From positions 186,001-250,000 of the forward strand of contig JAIOIE010000006.1 of the NCBI GenBank assembly GCA_019912665.1: a stretch of DNA of 64,000 nucleotides, read 5' to 3'. Below, piece by piece: positions 54,514-64,000 of the stretch. A program made the position numbers and the translations under genes. Below the pieces are notes generated by a model, which was not told the origin of the DNA, did not search any database, and saw nothing but the letters and a program-made list of their open reading frames with translations. Each line of letters opens with the position of its first letter. The first letter of the stretch is position 1. The DNA is from Deltaproteobacteria bacterium. Lineage in GTDB: Bacteria > Desulfobacterota > GWC2-55-46.

Positions 54514-57500
54514 ATGCACCACGCCAATTTCGTACACCTCCATCTCCATACCCAATATAGCCTCCTTGACGGCGCAATAAGGCCGGAGGCCCTCATTGCG
54601 CTCGCAAAGGAGCATAAGATGCCAGCGGTCGCGGTCACAGACCACGGCAACCTTTTCGGGGCAGTCGAGTTCTATCAGAAGGCCATGCAAAAGGGAATTA
54701 AGCCCATAATCGGCTGCGAGCTCTATGTGGCGCCAGGGAGCCGTCTTGAAAAGACCGCGATAAAGGGCGAGTACGCCTTTCACCTGGTGCTGCTGGTAAA
54801 GAACCTCAAAGGCTACCAGAACCTCTGCAAGCTCCTTTCAAGAGCGTACATAGAGGGGTTCTACTACAAGCCGAGGGTGGATAAGGAGCTTCTCCGGGAG
54901 CATAGCGAGGGGCTCATAGCCTTGAGCGCCTGCCTTCACGGCGAGGTCGCCTACAGCATCTCCATAGGCCAGAAGGATGCGGCTGAAAAGGCAGCCTCCG
55001 AATACAAGGCCATGTTCCCGGACAGGCGCTTCTATCTGGAAATACAGCATAACGGGATAGACGAGCAGGAGAGGGTGAACCGAGAGCTCATAGCCCTAGG
55101 AAAGAAACTCGATATCCCGCTCGTAGCGACAAACGACTGCCATTACCTGAGGAAAGAGGACGCAAGGGTCCATGACGTCCTCCTCTGCATACAGACCGGC
55201 ACTACCGTGAACGCGCCGAACCGGATGCGGTTCTCCACCGACGAGTTCTATGTGAAGTCCCCGGAGGAGATGAACGAGGCCTTCAAGGACACGCCCGAGG
55301 CCATCGCCAACACAATAGAGATAGCCGAGAGGTGCAACTTCGAGCTGACGCTCGGCAAGAACCACCTCCCCGAGTTCCCGGTGCCCGAAGGCGAGACCCT
55401 TGATTCGCTGATAGACTCGAGGGCCAGGGCAGGGCTGGAAAAGCGGCTCGACGCCATGCGCAAAAGGGGCGTCGATGTAGAGCCGCTCAAATGGCAGTAC
55501 TACGACAGGCTCGAAAAAGAGCTCAAGGTCATAAAGGGGATGGGATTCCCCGGCTACTTCCTAATCGTGACCGACTTCATCGATTACGCGAAAAGCATGG
55601 ACATCCCGGTCGGCCCTGGCAGGGGCTCCGCGGCAGGCAGCCTTGTTGCGTGGTCCCTCGGCATCACGAACCTCGACCCCATAAAATACAACCTCCTCTT
55701 CGAGAGGTTCCTCAACCCGGACAGGATATCGCTCCCTGATATCGACATCGACTTCTGCTTCGAAAGAAGGGACGAGGTCATAAAGTATGTCACCGAGAAG
55801 TACGGGGCGGACAAGGTCACCCAGATAATCACCTTCGGCCAGATGAAGGCCAAGGCCTGCATACGGGACGTGGGGAGGGCGCTTGATATGCCCTACGGCG
55901 ACGTGGACAAGATCGCCAAGCTCGTCCCTAACACCCTGAACATCACCATACAGGAGGCCGTCTCGCAGGAGCCGAGGCTCAAGGAGCTTTACGAGAAGGA
56001 CCCGAAGATAAAGGACCTCCTTGATACGGCTGTCGCCCTTGAGGGGCTTCCGCGCCACGCCTCGACCCATGCCGCGGGTGTGGTCATATCGAACAGGCCG
56101 CTTGACGAGTACATGCCCCTCTATAAGCAGCAGAAGGACGACTCCGTAACGACCCAGTTCACGATGAAGGACGTCGAGAAGGTCGGGCTCGTGAAGTTCG
56201 ACTTTCTGGGCCTCAAGACCCTGACGGTCATAGACAAGACAATAAAGCTCGTGAAATCCAACAGGGGCGTGGATATCGACATCGAAAACCTCCCCCTGGA
56301 CGATTCAAAGACCTATGAGCTTGTGGCGAGCGGAAATTCCAACGGCATATTCCAGCTCGAGAGCTCGGGCATGAAGGAGCTTCTGAGGAAATTGAAGCCC
56401 ACGACCTTCGAGGACATGGTCGCGGCGGTCGCGCTCTACAGGCCGGGCCCCCTTCAGAGCGGCATGGTGGACGATTTCATAAACAGGAAGCACAAGAGGA
56501 CGGCCATTACCTACGAGGTGCCGGAATTGAAGGGCATACTCGAGAACACCTACGGCGTCATGGTCTACCAGGAGCAGGTCATGGAGATCGCCAAGGTGCT
56601 CGCCGGGTACACGCCCGGGGACGCTGACGTCCTCCGCAAGGCAATGGGAAAGAAGCTCCCCGAGGAGATGCTCGACCAGAGAAAGAAGTTCCTCGACGGC
56701 TCGAACAAAAAGAAGATAGACCAGAGAAAGGCCGAGAAGATATTCGACCTCATGGCAAAGTTCGCCGGGTATGGCTTCAACAAGAGCCACAGCGCGGCCT
56801 ATGCCCTCATAGCCTACCAGACTGCGTATCTAAAGGCCCATTACACGGTCGAGTTCATGGCAGCGCTCCTCGGCTCCGACATGGGCAATACCGACCAGGT
56901 CGTCAAATACATAAACGAGTGCAAGGAAATCGGAATAGCCGTAGCCCCGCCCGACCTGAACGAGAGCTCGATGGAGTTCACCGTCTCCGGCGACCGGATA
57001 AGATTCGGCCTCGCGGCCGTAAAGAATGTCGGCGCGTCCGCCATAGAAGAGATACTGAGGGTCAGGGAGGAGGAGATGTTCACCTCCTTCATCGATTTCC
57101 TGTCCAGGGTCGATTCGAGGAAGGTAAACAAGAAAGTTGTCGAGAGCCTAATAAGATGCGGGGCATTCGACTTTACCGCCGAGAAGAGGGCCGCTCTCGC
57201 CGCGGGGCTCGATTCCGCAATGGACGCGGCCCAGTCCATGCAGCGCGACAGGGAACAGGGGCAATCGTCCCTTTTTGACACAATGGGCGGCGGCGCGCCT
57301 TCTCCCGTAAGGGCGGCTCCCGGCGCGCCGAATGTTGAGGAGTGGGGGAATAAGGAGCTCCTTGCCTATGAAAAGGAGACCCTGGGCTTTTACTTCTCCT
57401 CGCACCCGCTCGCCGGGTACAGGCGCGAGCTCGCGCTCTATGCCCTGCCGATCGAGGCCCTTTCCGAGAAGAAGAACGAGGACGAGGTCACGGTGGGCGG

Positions 57501-57990
57501 CATAATAGCCGAAATGAAGGAGATAACGACCAAGAAGGGCGACCGCATGGGGTTCGCGAGGATAGAGGACCTTACCGGCTCGGTCGAGGCCGTCATATTC
57601 TCGGACCTTTACAGGAAATCAAAAGAAGTCATATCCGGCGGATCGCCCCTTATCGTGACAGGCCGCCTCGACAAGGAGGAGGAAGAGATGAAGCTTATCG
57701 CCTCGGATATCTCTTCCATCGAGGACGCCGCGGCCATGGAGAAGAAATTGAAGGCCAGGAACACGCACATACACGCCCCGGCGGACGGCCTTTCGGGAGA
57801 AAAGCTCAAGGAGCTTAAGAAGATAATACAGGATAACCCCGGCACATCGCAGGTCATACTCCATCTCGTCTACGAGGACAACGGAGAGGTGATAATCGGG
57901 GTGAACGAGCAATTGAGGCTGAGCCCGCTCGACCCCGCCATTTTGAGGATAAAGGAACTTATAGACGGGGCCGAGGTAAAAATAATATAG
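54514..57990 (+). CDS. dnaE: DNA polymerase III alpha subunit
   Basis: An 1158-residue replicative polymerase of the DnaE1 type. The N-terminal PHP domain has [14 protein letters not shown] and VTDHGNLFG; the palm has [12 protein letters not shown] and [10 protein letters not shown] with catalytic aspartates; the fingers include [10 protein letters not shown] and [10 protein letters not shown]; an OB-fold domain ([20 protein letters not shown]) and C-terminal tau-binding region follow. accA begins 29 nt downstream. Confidence 0.98.
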   Translation: MHHANFVHLHLHTQYSLLDGAIRPEALIALAKEHKMPAVAVTDHGNLFGAVEFYQKAMQKGIKPIIGCELYVAPGSRLEKTAIKGEYAFHLVLLVKNLKGYQNLCKLLSRAYIEGFYYKPRVDKELLREHSEGLIALSACLHGEVAYSISIGQKDAAEKAASEYKAMFPDRRFYLEIQHNGIDEQERVNRELIALGKKLDIPLVATNDCHYLRKEDARVHDVLLCIQTGTTVNAPNRMRFSTDEFYVKSPEEMNEAFKDTPEAIANTIEIAERCNFELTLGKNHLPEFPVPEGETLDSLIDSRARAGLEKRLDAMRKRGVDVEPLKWQYYDRLEKELKVIKGMGFPGYFLIVTDFIDYAKSMDIPVGPGRGSAAGSLVAWSLGITNLDPIKYNLLFERFLNPDRISLPDIDIDFCFERRDEVIKYVTEKYGADKVTQIITFGQMKAKACIRDVGRALDMPYGDVDKIAKLVPNTLNITIQEAVSQEPRLKELYEKDPKIKDLLDTAVALEGLPRHASTHAAGVVISNRPLDEYMPLYKQQKDDSVTTQFTMKDVEKVGLVKFDFLGLKTLTVIDKTIKLVKSNRGVDIDIENLPLDDSKTYELVASGNSNGIFQLESSGMKELLRKLKPTTFEDMVAAVALYRPGPLQSGMVDDFINRKHKRTAITYEVPELKGILENTYGVMVYQEQVMEIAKVLAGYTPGDADVLRKAMGKKLPEEMLDQRKKFLDGSNKKKIDQRKAEKIFDLMAKFAGYGFNKSHSAAYALIAYQTAYLKAHYTVEFMAALLGSDMGNTDQVVKYINECKEIGIAVAPPDLNESSMEFTVSGDRIRFGLAAVKNVGASAIEEILRVREEEMFTSFIDFLSRVDSRKVNKKVVESLIRCGAFDFTAEKRAALAAGLDSAMDAAQSMQRDREQGQSSLFDTMGGGAPSPVRAAPGAPNVEEWGNKELLAYEKETLGFYFSSHPLAGYRRELALYALPIEALSEKKNEDEVTVGGIIAEMKEITTKKGDRMGFARIEDLTGSVEAVIFSDLYRKSKEVISGGSPLIVTGRLDKEEEEMKLIASDISSIEDAAAMEKKLKARNTHIHAPADGLSGEKLKELKKIIQDNPGTSQVILHLVYEDNGEVIIGVNEQLRLSPLDPAILRIKELIDGAEVKII

Positions 57991-58019
57991 TATCGCGGAA
58001 AGGAGACTGGGCCAAGACC

Positions 58020-58985
58020 ATGTACAGGCATTGGCTTGAATTTGAAAAGCCCGTTGAGGAGCTCGAAAAGAAGATTGACGAGCTGAGGGCCTTCGAGGCT
58101 TCCGGCAACGCGCGGTCCTCCGAGGACATAGCCAAGCTCGAAAAGAAGACCAAGGCGCTCTTGAAGGAGCTCTATGGGAAGCTCACGCCGCAGCAGATAA
58201 CGCAGGTGGCGAGGCACCCGTACAGGCCGTATACGCTCGACTACATCCAGAACGTCTTCGAGGACTTCATAGAGCTCCACGGCGACAGGACCTTCAGGGA
58301 CGACCCGGCCATAGTAGGCGGCCTAGCGCGGCTCGAGGGCGAGGCCGTGGTGGTACTGGGCCAGCAGAAGGGCCGGAACACCAAGGAAAAGGTCCATCGT
58401 AATTTCGGGATGCCTAACCCCGAGGGCTACAGGAAGGCCAAGAGGCTTTTCGAGCTCGCCGAGAGGTTTAATCGTCCGGTATTCACGTTTATCGACACCC
58501 CCGGCGCATATCCCGGGGTGGGCGCTGAGGAGAGAGGGCAGTCCGAGGCCATAGCCACTAACCTCATGGTCATGTCCAGGCTCAAGGTGCCTGTCATAGC
58601 GACGGTCATAGGCGAGGGCGGGAGCGGCGGCGCGCTCGCCATAGGGGTCGCCGACCGGGTGAACATGATGGAGTTCTCGACCTATTCCGTCATATCCCCG
58701 GAGGGCTGCGCAGCCATACTCTGGAAGGACGGAGCCAAGGCAGACCTCGCTGCAAAGGCCCTGAAGATCGACGCCGGGGAGCTGCTTAAGCTCGGGGTCA
58801 TAGACAAGGTCATAAAGGAGCCGGTCGGAGGCGCGCACAGGGAACCGGCTGCCGCGTTCAAAAGCCTCAAATCGGCCATATTGCCCCAGTTGAAGGAGCT
58901 TAAGGAGATGGGCGCGGACTCGCTGGTCGAGGCGAGATACAGGAAATACCGCTCCATGGGGTTTTTCTCGGAGCCCAGGAAATAA
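58020..58985 (+). CDS. accA: acetyl-CoA carboxylase carboxyltransferase alpha subunit
   Basis: A 321-residue subunit that transfers carboxyl from carboxybiotin to acetyl-CoA in fatty acid synthesis, together with AccD (not in the window). A coiled N-terminal region ([16 protein letters not shown]) precedes the crotonase-like core: [47 protein letters not shown] and [18 protein letters not shown] lies 13 nt before the ATG. It is co-transcribed with dnaE. Confidence 0.98.
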   Translation: MYRHWLEFEKPVEELEKKIDELRAFEASGNARSSEDIAKLEKKTKALLKELYGKLTPQQITQVARHPYRPYTLDYIQNVFEDFIELHGDRTFRDDPAIVGGLARLEGEAVVVLGQQKGRNTKEKVHRNFGMPNPEGYRKAKRLFELAERFNRPVFTFIDTPGAYPGVGAEERGQSEAIATNLMVMSRLKVPVIATVIGEGGSGGALAIGVADRVNMMEFSTYSVISPEGCAAILWKDGAKADLAAKALKIDAGELLKLGVIDKVIKEPVGGAHREPAAAFKSLKSAILPQLKELKEMGADSLVEARYRKYRSMGFFSEPRK

Positions 58986-59123
58986 AACCGGCTTGGGCTT
59001 TTGCGGCCAATCAATATCGGGCCGACAGGGATTACGAAGCAATTTTGAAGAATAAATAATATTTGATTTTTTTCAGGGAATACATTACGCTATCCACTTA
59101 AAATCCAGGAATTTCAAGCATAT

Positions 59124-60203
59124 ATGCCTGTAACCAAAAGCATACAGGAACTCAGGAACGAAATAGACGCCGTCGACCTCGAAATACTCGCGCTCCTTAA
59201 CAGGAGAGCGGGTTTCGTAATCGAGGTCGGCAAGCTCAAAGAGCGCGAGGGGAAGGACTTCTACGTGCCTGAAAGGGAACAGGAGGTCCTGAGGAAGCTC
59301 ATGGAAATGAACACGGGCCCCCTCCCGGAGCAGGCCATAAAGAACGTCTTCAGGGAGATAATGAGCGCGTCCCTTTCGCTTGAAAAACCCCTCCGGATCG
59401 CCTTCCTGGGGCCCGTGGCTACATTCACGCACCAGGCCTGCATACAGCATTTCGGCCTCTCCGGCGAGTTCATCCCGAAAAAGGACATAGCCGACGTCTT
59501 CGACGACGTGGAAAAGGGAAGGGCCCTATTCGGGGTCGTGCCCATTGAGAACTCTACCGAAGGCGTCGTAAGCCACACCCTCGACATGTTCGTGGGGTCG
59601 AACCTCAGGATATACGCCGAAGTGATGCTCGAGATATCTCTTGCGCTCCTTAATAAATCCGGGAAGATCTCGGACATTGCGAAGATATGCTCGCACCCGC
59701 ACGCGATAGCGCAGTGCAAGAACTGGGTCAAGGGGAACCTCCCGAACGCGCTGGTCTTCGACGTCTCTTCCACCGCTCTGGCGGCGCAGATGGCCGCCGA
59801 GGACCCGTCCACGGCCGCTGTCGCGTCCATCGCGGCCGCAAGCCTCTACGACCTCCGGGTCATTGAGAAGAACATCGAGGACAGCCCGAACAACTTCACC
59901 CGCTTCCTCGTCATAGGCAAGAACAGCGCGAAAAGGACCGGACGCGACAAGACCTCCATCATGTTCGCCATAAAGGACGCGCCCGGGGCGCTCTACACGA
60001 TGCTCAAGCCCTTCGCGTCAAGGGGGATTAACCTCACGAAGATAGAGTCCAGGCCCCTCAAGACAAAGGCCTGGGAGTACGTATTCTTCGTGGACCTCGA
60101 CGGCCATATATCCGACGAGCCGGTAAGGGACGCGATAGCCGAGCTCGAGAAGTCGTGCTCGTTCCTTAAAACGCTCGGCTCGTACCCGAGATCAAAGTCG
60201 TGA
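59124..60203 (+). CDS. pheA: bifunctional chorismate mutase/prephenate dehydratase
   Basis: A 359-residue P-protein. An AroQ chorismate mutase domain (first 90 residues: LRNEIDAVDLEILALLNRR) is fused to prephenate dehydratase (FLGPVATFTHQA, VPIENSTEGVV, NNFTRFLVIGK) and a C-terminal ACT domain with KIESRPLKTKAWEY, the phenylalanine-binding ESRP motif. Feedback inhibition by Phe is expected. It is the first gene of a pheA-hisC-aroF-tyrA-aroA run. Confidence 0.97.
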   Translation: MPVTKSIQELRNEIDAVDLEILALLNRRAGFVIEVGKLKEREGKDFYVPEREQEVLRKLMEMNTGPLPEQAIKNVFREIMSASLSLEKPLRIAFLGPVATFTHQACIQHFGLSGEFIPKKDIADVFDDVEKGRALFGVVPIENSTEGVVSHTLDMFVGSNLRIYAEVMLEISLALLNKSGKISDIAKICSHPHAIAQCKNWVKGNLPNALVFDVSSTALAAQMAAEDPSTAAVASIAAASLYDLRVIEKNIEDSPNNFTRFLVIGKNSAKRTGRDKTSIMFAIKDAPGALYTMLKPFASRGINLTKIESRPLKTKAWEYVFFVDLDGHISDEPVRDAIAELEKSCSFLKTLGSYPRSKS

Positions 60204-60258
60204 TTCGCGCGTAACTTCGAAAATAAACCGGAGGCCTTCACTGAGCTCTCTAATCGAC

Positions 60259-61356
60259 ATGCGTAAACTCAACTTACAGGTCCCTCTGAACATAAGCTCC
60301 CTCGTCCCATATCCTCCCGGCAAGCCGATAGAGGAACTCGAGCGAGAGCTGGGCATAAAGGGCTCGATAAAGCTCGCCTCGAACGAGAACCCGCTCGGGC
60401 CTTCCAAAAAGGCGATAGATGCCGCTGCCGGGGCGCTCGCAGGGCTCCACAGGTATCCGGACGGCTCCTGCTACTATCTGAAAGGAAAGCTCTCGTCCAT
60501 GCTCGGGGTATCCGGCGAGATGATAACCTTCGGGAACGGCTCGAACGAGATAATAGAGCTCCTCATTCGCGCGTTCCTCCGGCCCGGCGACGAGGCCGTC
60601 ATGGGAGAGCCCTCCTTTGCCGTATACCCGATAGCGATAAAGGCCGCTGGCGGAACGGCAAGGCCAGTGCCTCTTAAGGATATGAGGCACGACCTCAAGG
60701 CGATGGCCTCCGCCATCGGGAAAAAGACAAGGCTCGTCTTCATCGCCAACCCGAACAATCCGACCGGGACGATGGTCTCGGCTGCCGAATTTGCCGAGTT
60801 CATGGAGAAAGTGCCGGAGGACGTCGTCGTATGCGTTGACGAGGCCTATTACGAGTTCGTGAGACGGGAGGACTTCCCGGACACGCTTTCGTACATAAAA
60901 GAGGGCAGGGCCGTTGTGATGCTCCGCACCTTTTCCAAGGTGTACGGCCTTGCGGGCCTCCGGATAGGCTACGGGGTCGCGCACCCGGAGCTAATCGGTT
61001 TCATGGACAGGGTGCGCCAGCCCTTCAACGTAAACACGCTCGCCCAGGTTGCCGCCATGGCCGCCCTCGACGACCGGGAGCACCTGGAGAGGACGCTGGA
61101 GAATAACGCGCGTGGGCTCCAGCACCTGATGAGTGAGCTCCGGGGCATGGGCTACGAGTGCGTTGACACGGAGGCGAACTTCTTCCTCGTAAAGGTCGGC
61201 GACGGGAAGGGCGTCTATGAGTCGCTTCTCGGGAAAGGCGTTATCGTCCGGCCGATGGCAAGCTACGGCATGCCCGAGTATATCAGGATAACAGTCGGCC
61301 TTCCCGAGGAGAACAGGAGATTTCTTGGTGCTTTCAGGGAAGCAGTCTGCCGTTAG
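60259..61356 (+). CDS. hisC: histidinol-phosphate/aromatic aminotransferase
   Basis: A 365-residue PLP-dependent class I/II aminotransferase of the HisC family. LASNENPLGPSKKA, FGNGSNEIIELLI, NPNNPTGT and TFSKVYGLAGLRIGYG (PLP lysine) are diagnostic. Its place between pheA and aroF suggests use in Phe/Tyr synthesis, possibly as well as in histidine. The ATG lacks a nearby Shine-Dalgarno; an in-frame CTG at 60241 sits 6 nt after GGAGG and would add six residues. Confidence 0.93.
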   Translation: MRKLNLQVPLNISSLVPYPPGKPIEELERELGIKGSIKLASNENPLGPSKKAIDAAAGALAGLHRYPDGSCYYLKGKLSSMLGVSGEMITFGNGSNEIIELLIRAFLRPGDEAVMGEPSFAVYPIAIKAAGGTARPVPLKDMRHDLKAMASAIGKKTRLVFIANPNNPTGTMVSAAEFAEFMEKVPEDVVVCVDEAYYEFVRREDFPDTLSYIKEGRAVVMLRTFSKVYGLAGLRIGYGVAHPELIGFMDRVRQPFNVNTLAQVAAMAALDDREHLERTLENNARGLQHLMSELRGMGYECVDTEANFFLVKVGDGKGVYESLLGKGVIVRPMASYGMPEYIRITVGLPEENRRFLGAFREAVCR

Positions 61357-61383
61357 GCGCATAAATGCATGGGGGAATTCGCT

Positions 61384-62397
61384 ATGATAATCGTTCTTAA
61401 AAAAGACGCTACAGAGGATACCGTCGAGCACGTGGTCGAGAAGATAAAGGGGGCCGGCCTCTCGGTCCACATATCCAAGGGCAAGGAGAGGACCATTATA
61501 GGCGCAATCGGCGACGAAGCGCTCCTTGCAGGCATCTCCCTCGAGGCCCTGCCCGGAGTCGAGAGCGTGATGCCGATACTTAAGCCCTACAAGCTCGTAA
61601 GCCGCGAGTTCAGCAAGGAAGGCACGGTCATAGACGTAAACGGCGTAAAGATAGGCGATACCGAGCTACAGGTCATAGCCGGCCCGTGCAGCGTCGAGAG
61701 CATCGAGTCCATAGTAAGCTGCGCAACCGCGGTCAAGGCCGCGGGCGCAAGGATACTCCGCGGCGGCGCGTTCAAGCCCAGGACCTCGCCTTACGACTTC
61801 CAGGGCCTGGGCGCGGACGGCTTGAAGCTCCTTGCCGAGGCCAAGAAGAAAACAGGGCTTCCCATCATAAGCGAGCTCATGGACCCGAGGGACACCGAGC
61901 TCCTCTGCGAATACGTTGACATAGTGCAGATAGGCGCCCGGAACATGCAGAACTTCCGGCTCCTTACCGAGGTGGGCAGGGCCAAGAAACCGGTGCTCCT
62001 TAAAAGGGGCCTTTCCGCGACCATAAAGGAGTTCCTCATGTCCGCGGAGTACATAGCCTCTCAGGGCAATTCCCAGATAATACTCTGCGAGCGCGGTATA
62101 AGGACCTTTGAGACCTCGACAAGGAACACCCTGGACTTGAGCGCCGTGCCCGTATTGAAGGAGGAGACGCATCTCCCGGTCTTCATCGACCCTAGCCACG
62201 GAGCGGGGAGATGGGGCCTCGTGGCCCCGCTCGCGAAGGCGGCCATCGCGGTCGGCGCGGACGGGCTCATGATAGAGGTGCACACTGACCCCGAGAACGC
62301 GCTCTGCGACGGCGCCCAGTCGCTTAAGCCCAGCAAGTTCGCCCTTCTCATGGACGACCTGAGAAAAGTAGCGGTCGCGGTGGGAAGGACTCTCTAA
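61384..62397 (+). CDS. aroF: 3-deoxy-7-phosphoheptulonate synthase, type I-beta with regulatory domain
   Basis: A 337-residue DAHP synthase, the first step of the shikimate pathway. An N-terminal ferredoxin-like regulatory domain (MIIVLKKDATEDTVEHVVE) is followed by the TIM barrel with AGPCSVES, LRGGAFKPRTSPYDFQG, VLLKRGLSATIKEFL, ERGIRTFETSTRNTLD and DPSHGAGRW. The start at 61384 matches the family; GGGG lies 8 nt upstream. An in-frame ATG at 61369 adds five residues. Confidence 0.97.
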   Translation: MIIVLKKDATEDTVEHVVEKIKGAGLSVHISKGKERTIIGAIGDEALLAGISLEALPGVESVMPILKPYKLVSREFSKEGTVIDVNGVKIGDTELQVIAGPCSVESIESIVSCATAVKAAGARILRGGAFKPRTSPYDFQGLGADGLKLLAEAKKKTGLPIISELMDPRDTELLCEYVDIVQIGARNMQNFRLLTEVGRAKKPVLLKRGLSATIKEFLMSAEYIASQGNSQIILCERGIRTFETSTRNTLDLSAVPVLKEETHLPVFIDPSHGAGRWGLVAPLAKAAIAVGADGLMIEVHTDPENALCDGAQSLKPSKFALLMDDLRKVAVAVGRTL

Positions 62398-62400
62398 ACT

Positions 62401-62430
62401 GAAGCGGAAGGGGCCGGCGGCCCCAGCTTC
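62401..62430 (+). terminator. hairpin after aroF
   Basis: GGGGCC/GGCCCC (62410-62415 with 62419-62424) is nested within GAAGC/GCTTC (62401-62405 with 62426-62430), immediately after the aroF stop, followed by a mixed pyrimidine tract. It may terminate partially or stabilise the mRNA end. Confidence 0.5.
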
Positions 62431-62459
62431 CTTCCTTTAAAAATATTCAGAAGCCAAAG

Positions 62460-62502
62460 AGCGCCCCGGAAGGCACAGGCCTGATTTCGCCGGGCGCTTT
62501 TT
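62460..62502 (+). terminator. intrinsic terminator between aroF and tyrA
   Basis: AGCGCCCCGG (62460-62469) pairs, with one bulged C, with CCGGGCGCT (62490-62498), and five T follow (62498-62502). It stands inside the aromatic operon 23 nt before tyrA, so tyrA-aroA are either reduced by attenuation or have a separate promoter. Confidence 0.65.
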
Positions 62503-62525
62503 GGATTTGTAAGGGATCGATTTAT

Positions 62526-63419
62526 ATGGGTCTGCATTTCAGGAAAGCTGCCATCATCGGCGTCGGGCTCATCGGCGGCTCCCTTGCCATGGTCTTGAGG
62601 CAAAAGGGCATAGCCTCCGAGATAGTCGGCATAGGGAGAGGCCTCAAGAACCTCGAGACGGCCAGGAGGCTCGGGGTAGTGGACTCGTTTACTACGGACC
62701 TCGCTCAGGGCGTGAAGGGTGCGGGCCTCGTGGTCGTCGCGGTCCCGGTATTGAAAATAGCCGAGACGGTCAGGAACGCGGCTCCGGGGCTCGAGCCCGG
62801 CTGCATAGTCACCGACGCGGGGAGCGTTAAAGGGGCCGTTATCAGGGAGGTCGCGCCCCTCATACCAGAGGGCGTGCATTTCGTCCCCGGCCATCCCATA
62901 GCCGGGACCGAGCACTCGGGCGTTGAGGCCGCCTTCCCGGATCTCTATATCGATAGGAAGTGCATACTTACACCGACGCCCGAGACCGACAGGGACGCCC
63001 TCGAAAAAGTAAGGGCCATATGGGAGGCGGCAGGTTCGACGGTCGTCGTCATGGACGCGCTCGTCCATGATATGATATTCGCCGCCGTAAGCCATCTCCC
63101 GCACATGATAGCCTACACGCTCGTGAACGCGGTCGCTGACATGGACGACGCATCCTGCGCGGGCGTAATAGGCTACTCGGCAGGCGGCTTCAAAGACTTC
63201 ACGAGAATAGCTTCGAGCTCTCCGGAGATGTGGAGCGACATCTGCGCCATGAACCGGGCGGAGATACTGAAGGCCATAGACGGCTTCACCGGCAGGCTCG
63301 CGAAGCTCCGCGCCCTGATCGAGAAGTGCGATCAGGAGGGCTTAAGGGCCGAGTTCGAGAGGGCCAAGGGAATAAGGGACTCCCTTGTGAAAGGTGCCTT
63401 GAAAGGAGAAAAGGAGTGA
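62526..63419 (+). CDS. tyrA: prephenate dehydrogenase
   Basis: A 297-residue NAD-dependent enzyme converting prephenate to hydroxyphenylpyruvate. The Rossmann motif is [29 protein letters not shown] and [18 protein letters not shown] are conserved catalytic stretches. There is no fused chorismate mutase or ACT domain. AAGGGA lies 9 nt before the ATG. Its stop overlaps the aroA GTG start (GTGA). Confidence 0.97.
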   Translation: MGLHFRKAAIIGVGLIGGSLAMVLRQKGIASEIVGIGRGLKNLETARRLGVVDSFTTDLAQGVKGAGLVVVAVPVLKIAETVRNAAPGLEPGCIVTDAGSVKGAVIREVAPLIPEGVHFVPGHPIAGTEHSGVEAAFPDLYIDRKCILTPTPETDRDALEKVRAIWEAAGSTVVVMDALVHDMIFAAVSHLPHMIAYTLVNAVADMDDASCAGVIGYSAGGFKDFTRIASSSPEMWSDICAMNRAEILKAIDGFTGRLAKLRALIEKCDQEGLRAEFERAKGIRDSLVKGALKGEKE

Positions 63420-64000
63420 TACAGGCAAAGGACATATTCTCCGGGACCGAACGCGCGCTCCCGGGTAGCGGCCTCAGGGGCGAGATAACCGTTCCCGGCG
63501 ACAAGTCAATATCCCACCGGGCCGTCATACTCGGGTCCATAGCCGAAGGTCCGACCGATATAGAAGGCTTCCTGGAAGGCGAGGACAACCTCTCGACCAT
63601 CGAAGCTTTCCGGCTCATGGGCGTCAGGATAGAGAGGGACGGCGGAAGGGTAAGCGTGGAAGGCAAGGGGCTCGACGGCCTCTCGGAGCCCGGTGACGTC
63701 ATAAACGCCGGGAACTCAGGGACCACCACGAGGCTCCTCCTGGGGCTTCTTGCGGGAAGTCCCTTCTTTTCGGCAATAACCGGGGACGCTTCACTTCGTA
63801 AGCGCCCGATGAAAAGGGTCGTAGACCCGCTCAGGAAGATGGGCGCGGTGATTACAGGAAGAAAGGACGGCGGCCTTCTTCCAATCGCCATCTCCGGGAA
63901 GAGGCTTAAGGGCATCGAATACAGGACGCCTGTCGCCAGCGCGCAGCTTAAGTCAGCGCTCCTCCTGGCGGGACTTTCAGCGGACGGCGAGACCGTCATC
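63416..64000 (+). CDS. aroA: 5-enolpyruvylshikimate-3-phosphate synthase, partial
   Basis: The first 195 residues of EPSP synthase; the gene continues past the window end. It shows [33 protein letters not shown] and [22 protein letters not shown], the PEP and shikimate-3-phosphate binding motifs. The start is the GTG at 63416-63418 overlapping the tyrA stop, with AAAGGAG upstream. It condenses shikimate-3-phosphate and PEP towards chorismate, the substrate of pheA and tyrA in the same operon. Confidence 0.96.
   Translation, partial: MIQAKDIFSGTERALPGSGLRGEITVPGDKSISHRAVILGSIAEGPTDIEGFLEGEDNLSTIEAFRLMGVRIERDGGRVSVEGKGLDGLSEPGDVINAGNSGTTTRLLLGLLAGSPFFSAITGDASLRKRPMKRVVDPLRKMGAVITGRKDGGLLPIAISGKRLKGIEYRTPVASAQLKSALLLAGLSADGETVI

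Overview
The window is GC-rich bacterial chromosome (roughly 60% GC by eye) and consists almost entirely of conserved housekeeping genes packed into operons on both strands. Several blocks are of the kind found in deltaproteobacteria in the broad sense (Desulfobacterota/Desulfuromonadota-like): dnaE-accA; ffh-rpsP-khpA-rimM-trmD-rplS-rnhB-yraN; an aromatic operon pheA-hisC-aroF-tyrA-aroA; spoVG; a UPF0182 membrane protein; a DtxR-FeoA fusion beside feoB. I infer a member of that assemblage or a neighbouring phylum such as Nitrospirota; no rRNA is present to settle it. Arginine is written mostly AGG/AGA and isoleucine often ATA despite the high GC, and TTG/GTG starts are common. I see no phage, insertion sequence, CRISPR array or plasmid backbone.

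Layout. 1-2.5 kb: minus-strand ResB-like gene, then a DEAD/DEAH helicase that leaves the window. 2.9-5.4 kb: zinc-ribbon protein, metallophosphoesterase, HD-GYP protein. 5.4-10.5 kb (minus): PBP1A, moaA and a TPR membrane glycosyltransferase. 10.6-14.2 kb: rel, ridA, rpmB, a YdcF-like protein. 14.2-15.1 kb: a small VOC gene between two MITE-like repeats. 15.1-18.0 kb (minus): purM-purN-DUF523, then a UPF0173 hydrolase. 18.2-24.5 kb: a sigma-54-type promoter in front of spoVG, a radical SAM gene, then polysaccharide genes (GT4, WcaJ-type phosphotransferase, ugd). 24.5-36.2 kb: a PyrR-type attenuator and pyrR-pyrB-pyrC-carA-carB followed without a gap by kup and recG. 36.5-39.3 kb: DUF1015, tRNA/N6-adenine methyltransferase, DciA-like protein, small membrane protein. 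39.4-44.5 kb: SRP/ribosome/tRNA-modification operon. 44.6-48.2 kb: UPF0182 and cysQ. 48.2-51.6 kb: tRNA-Gly, a Fur-family regulator, feoB, DtxR-FeoA. 51.7-54.3 kb: a GT-C transferase and a CDP-tyvelose-epimerase-like SDR, convergent. 54.5-59.0 kb: dnaE-accA. 59.1-64.0 kb: aromatic amino-acid operon, with aroA running off the end.

The most interesting signals are regulatory: a PyrR-binding hairpin plus terminator outside the Firmicutes; a textbook -24/-12 promoter on spoVG; overlapping divergent promoters; a set of genes (rel, purM, feoB, dnaE) whose -10 boxes lie 7-9 nt from the start codon and that lack a good Shine-Dalgarno, so their mRNAs may be leaderless; tandem hairpins inside the aromatic operon; and iron-regulator-like palindromes near the Fur/Feo genes. 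Two enzymes carry substitutions at expected catalytic or metal-binding positions (SDR Tyr to Phe; HD-GYP Asp to Glu). I found no convincing wholly new multi-gene system.
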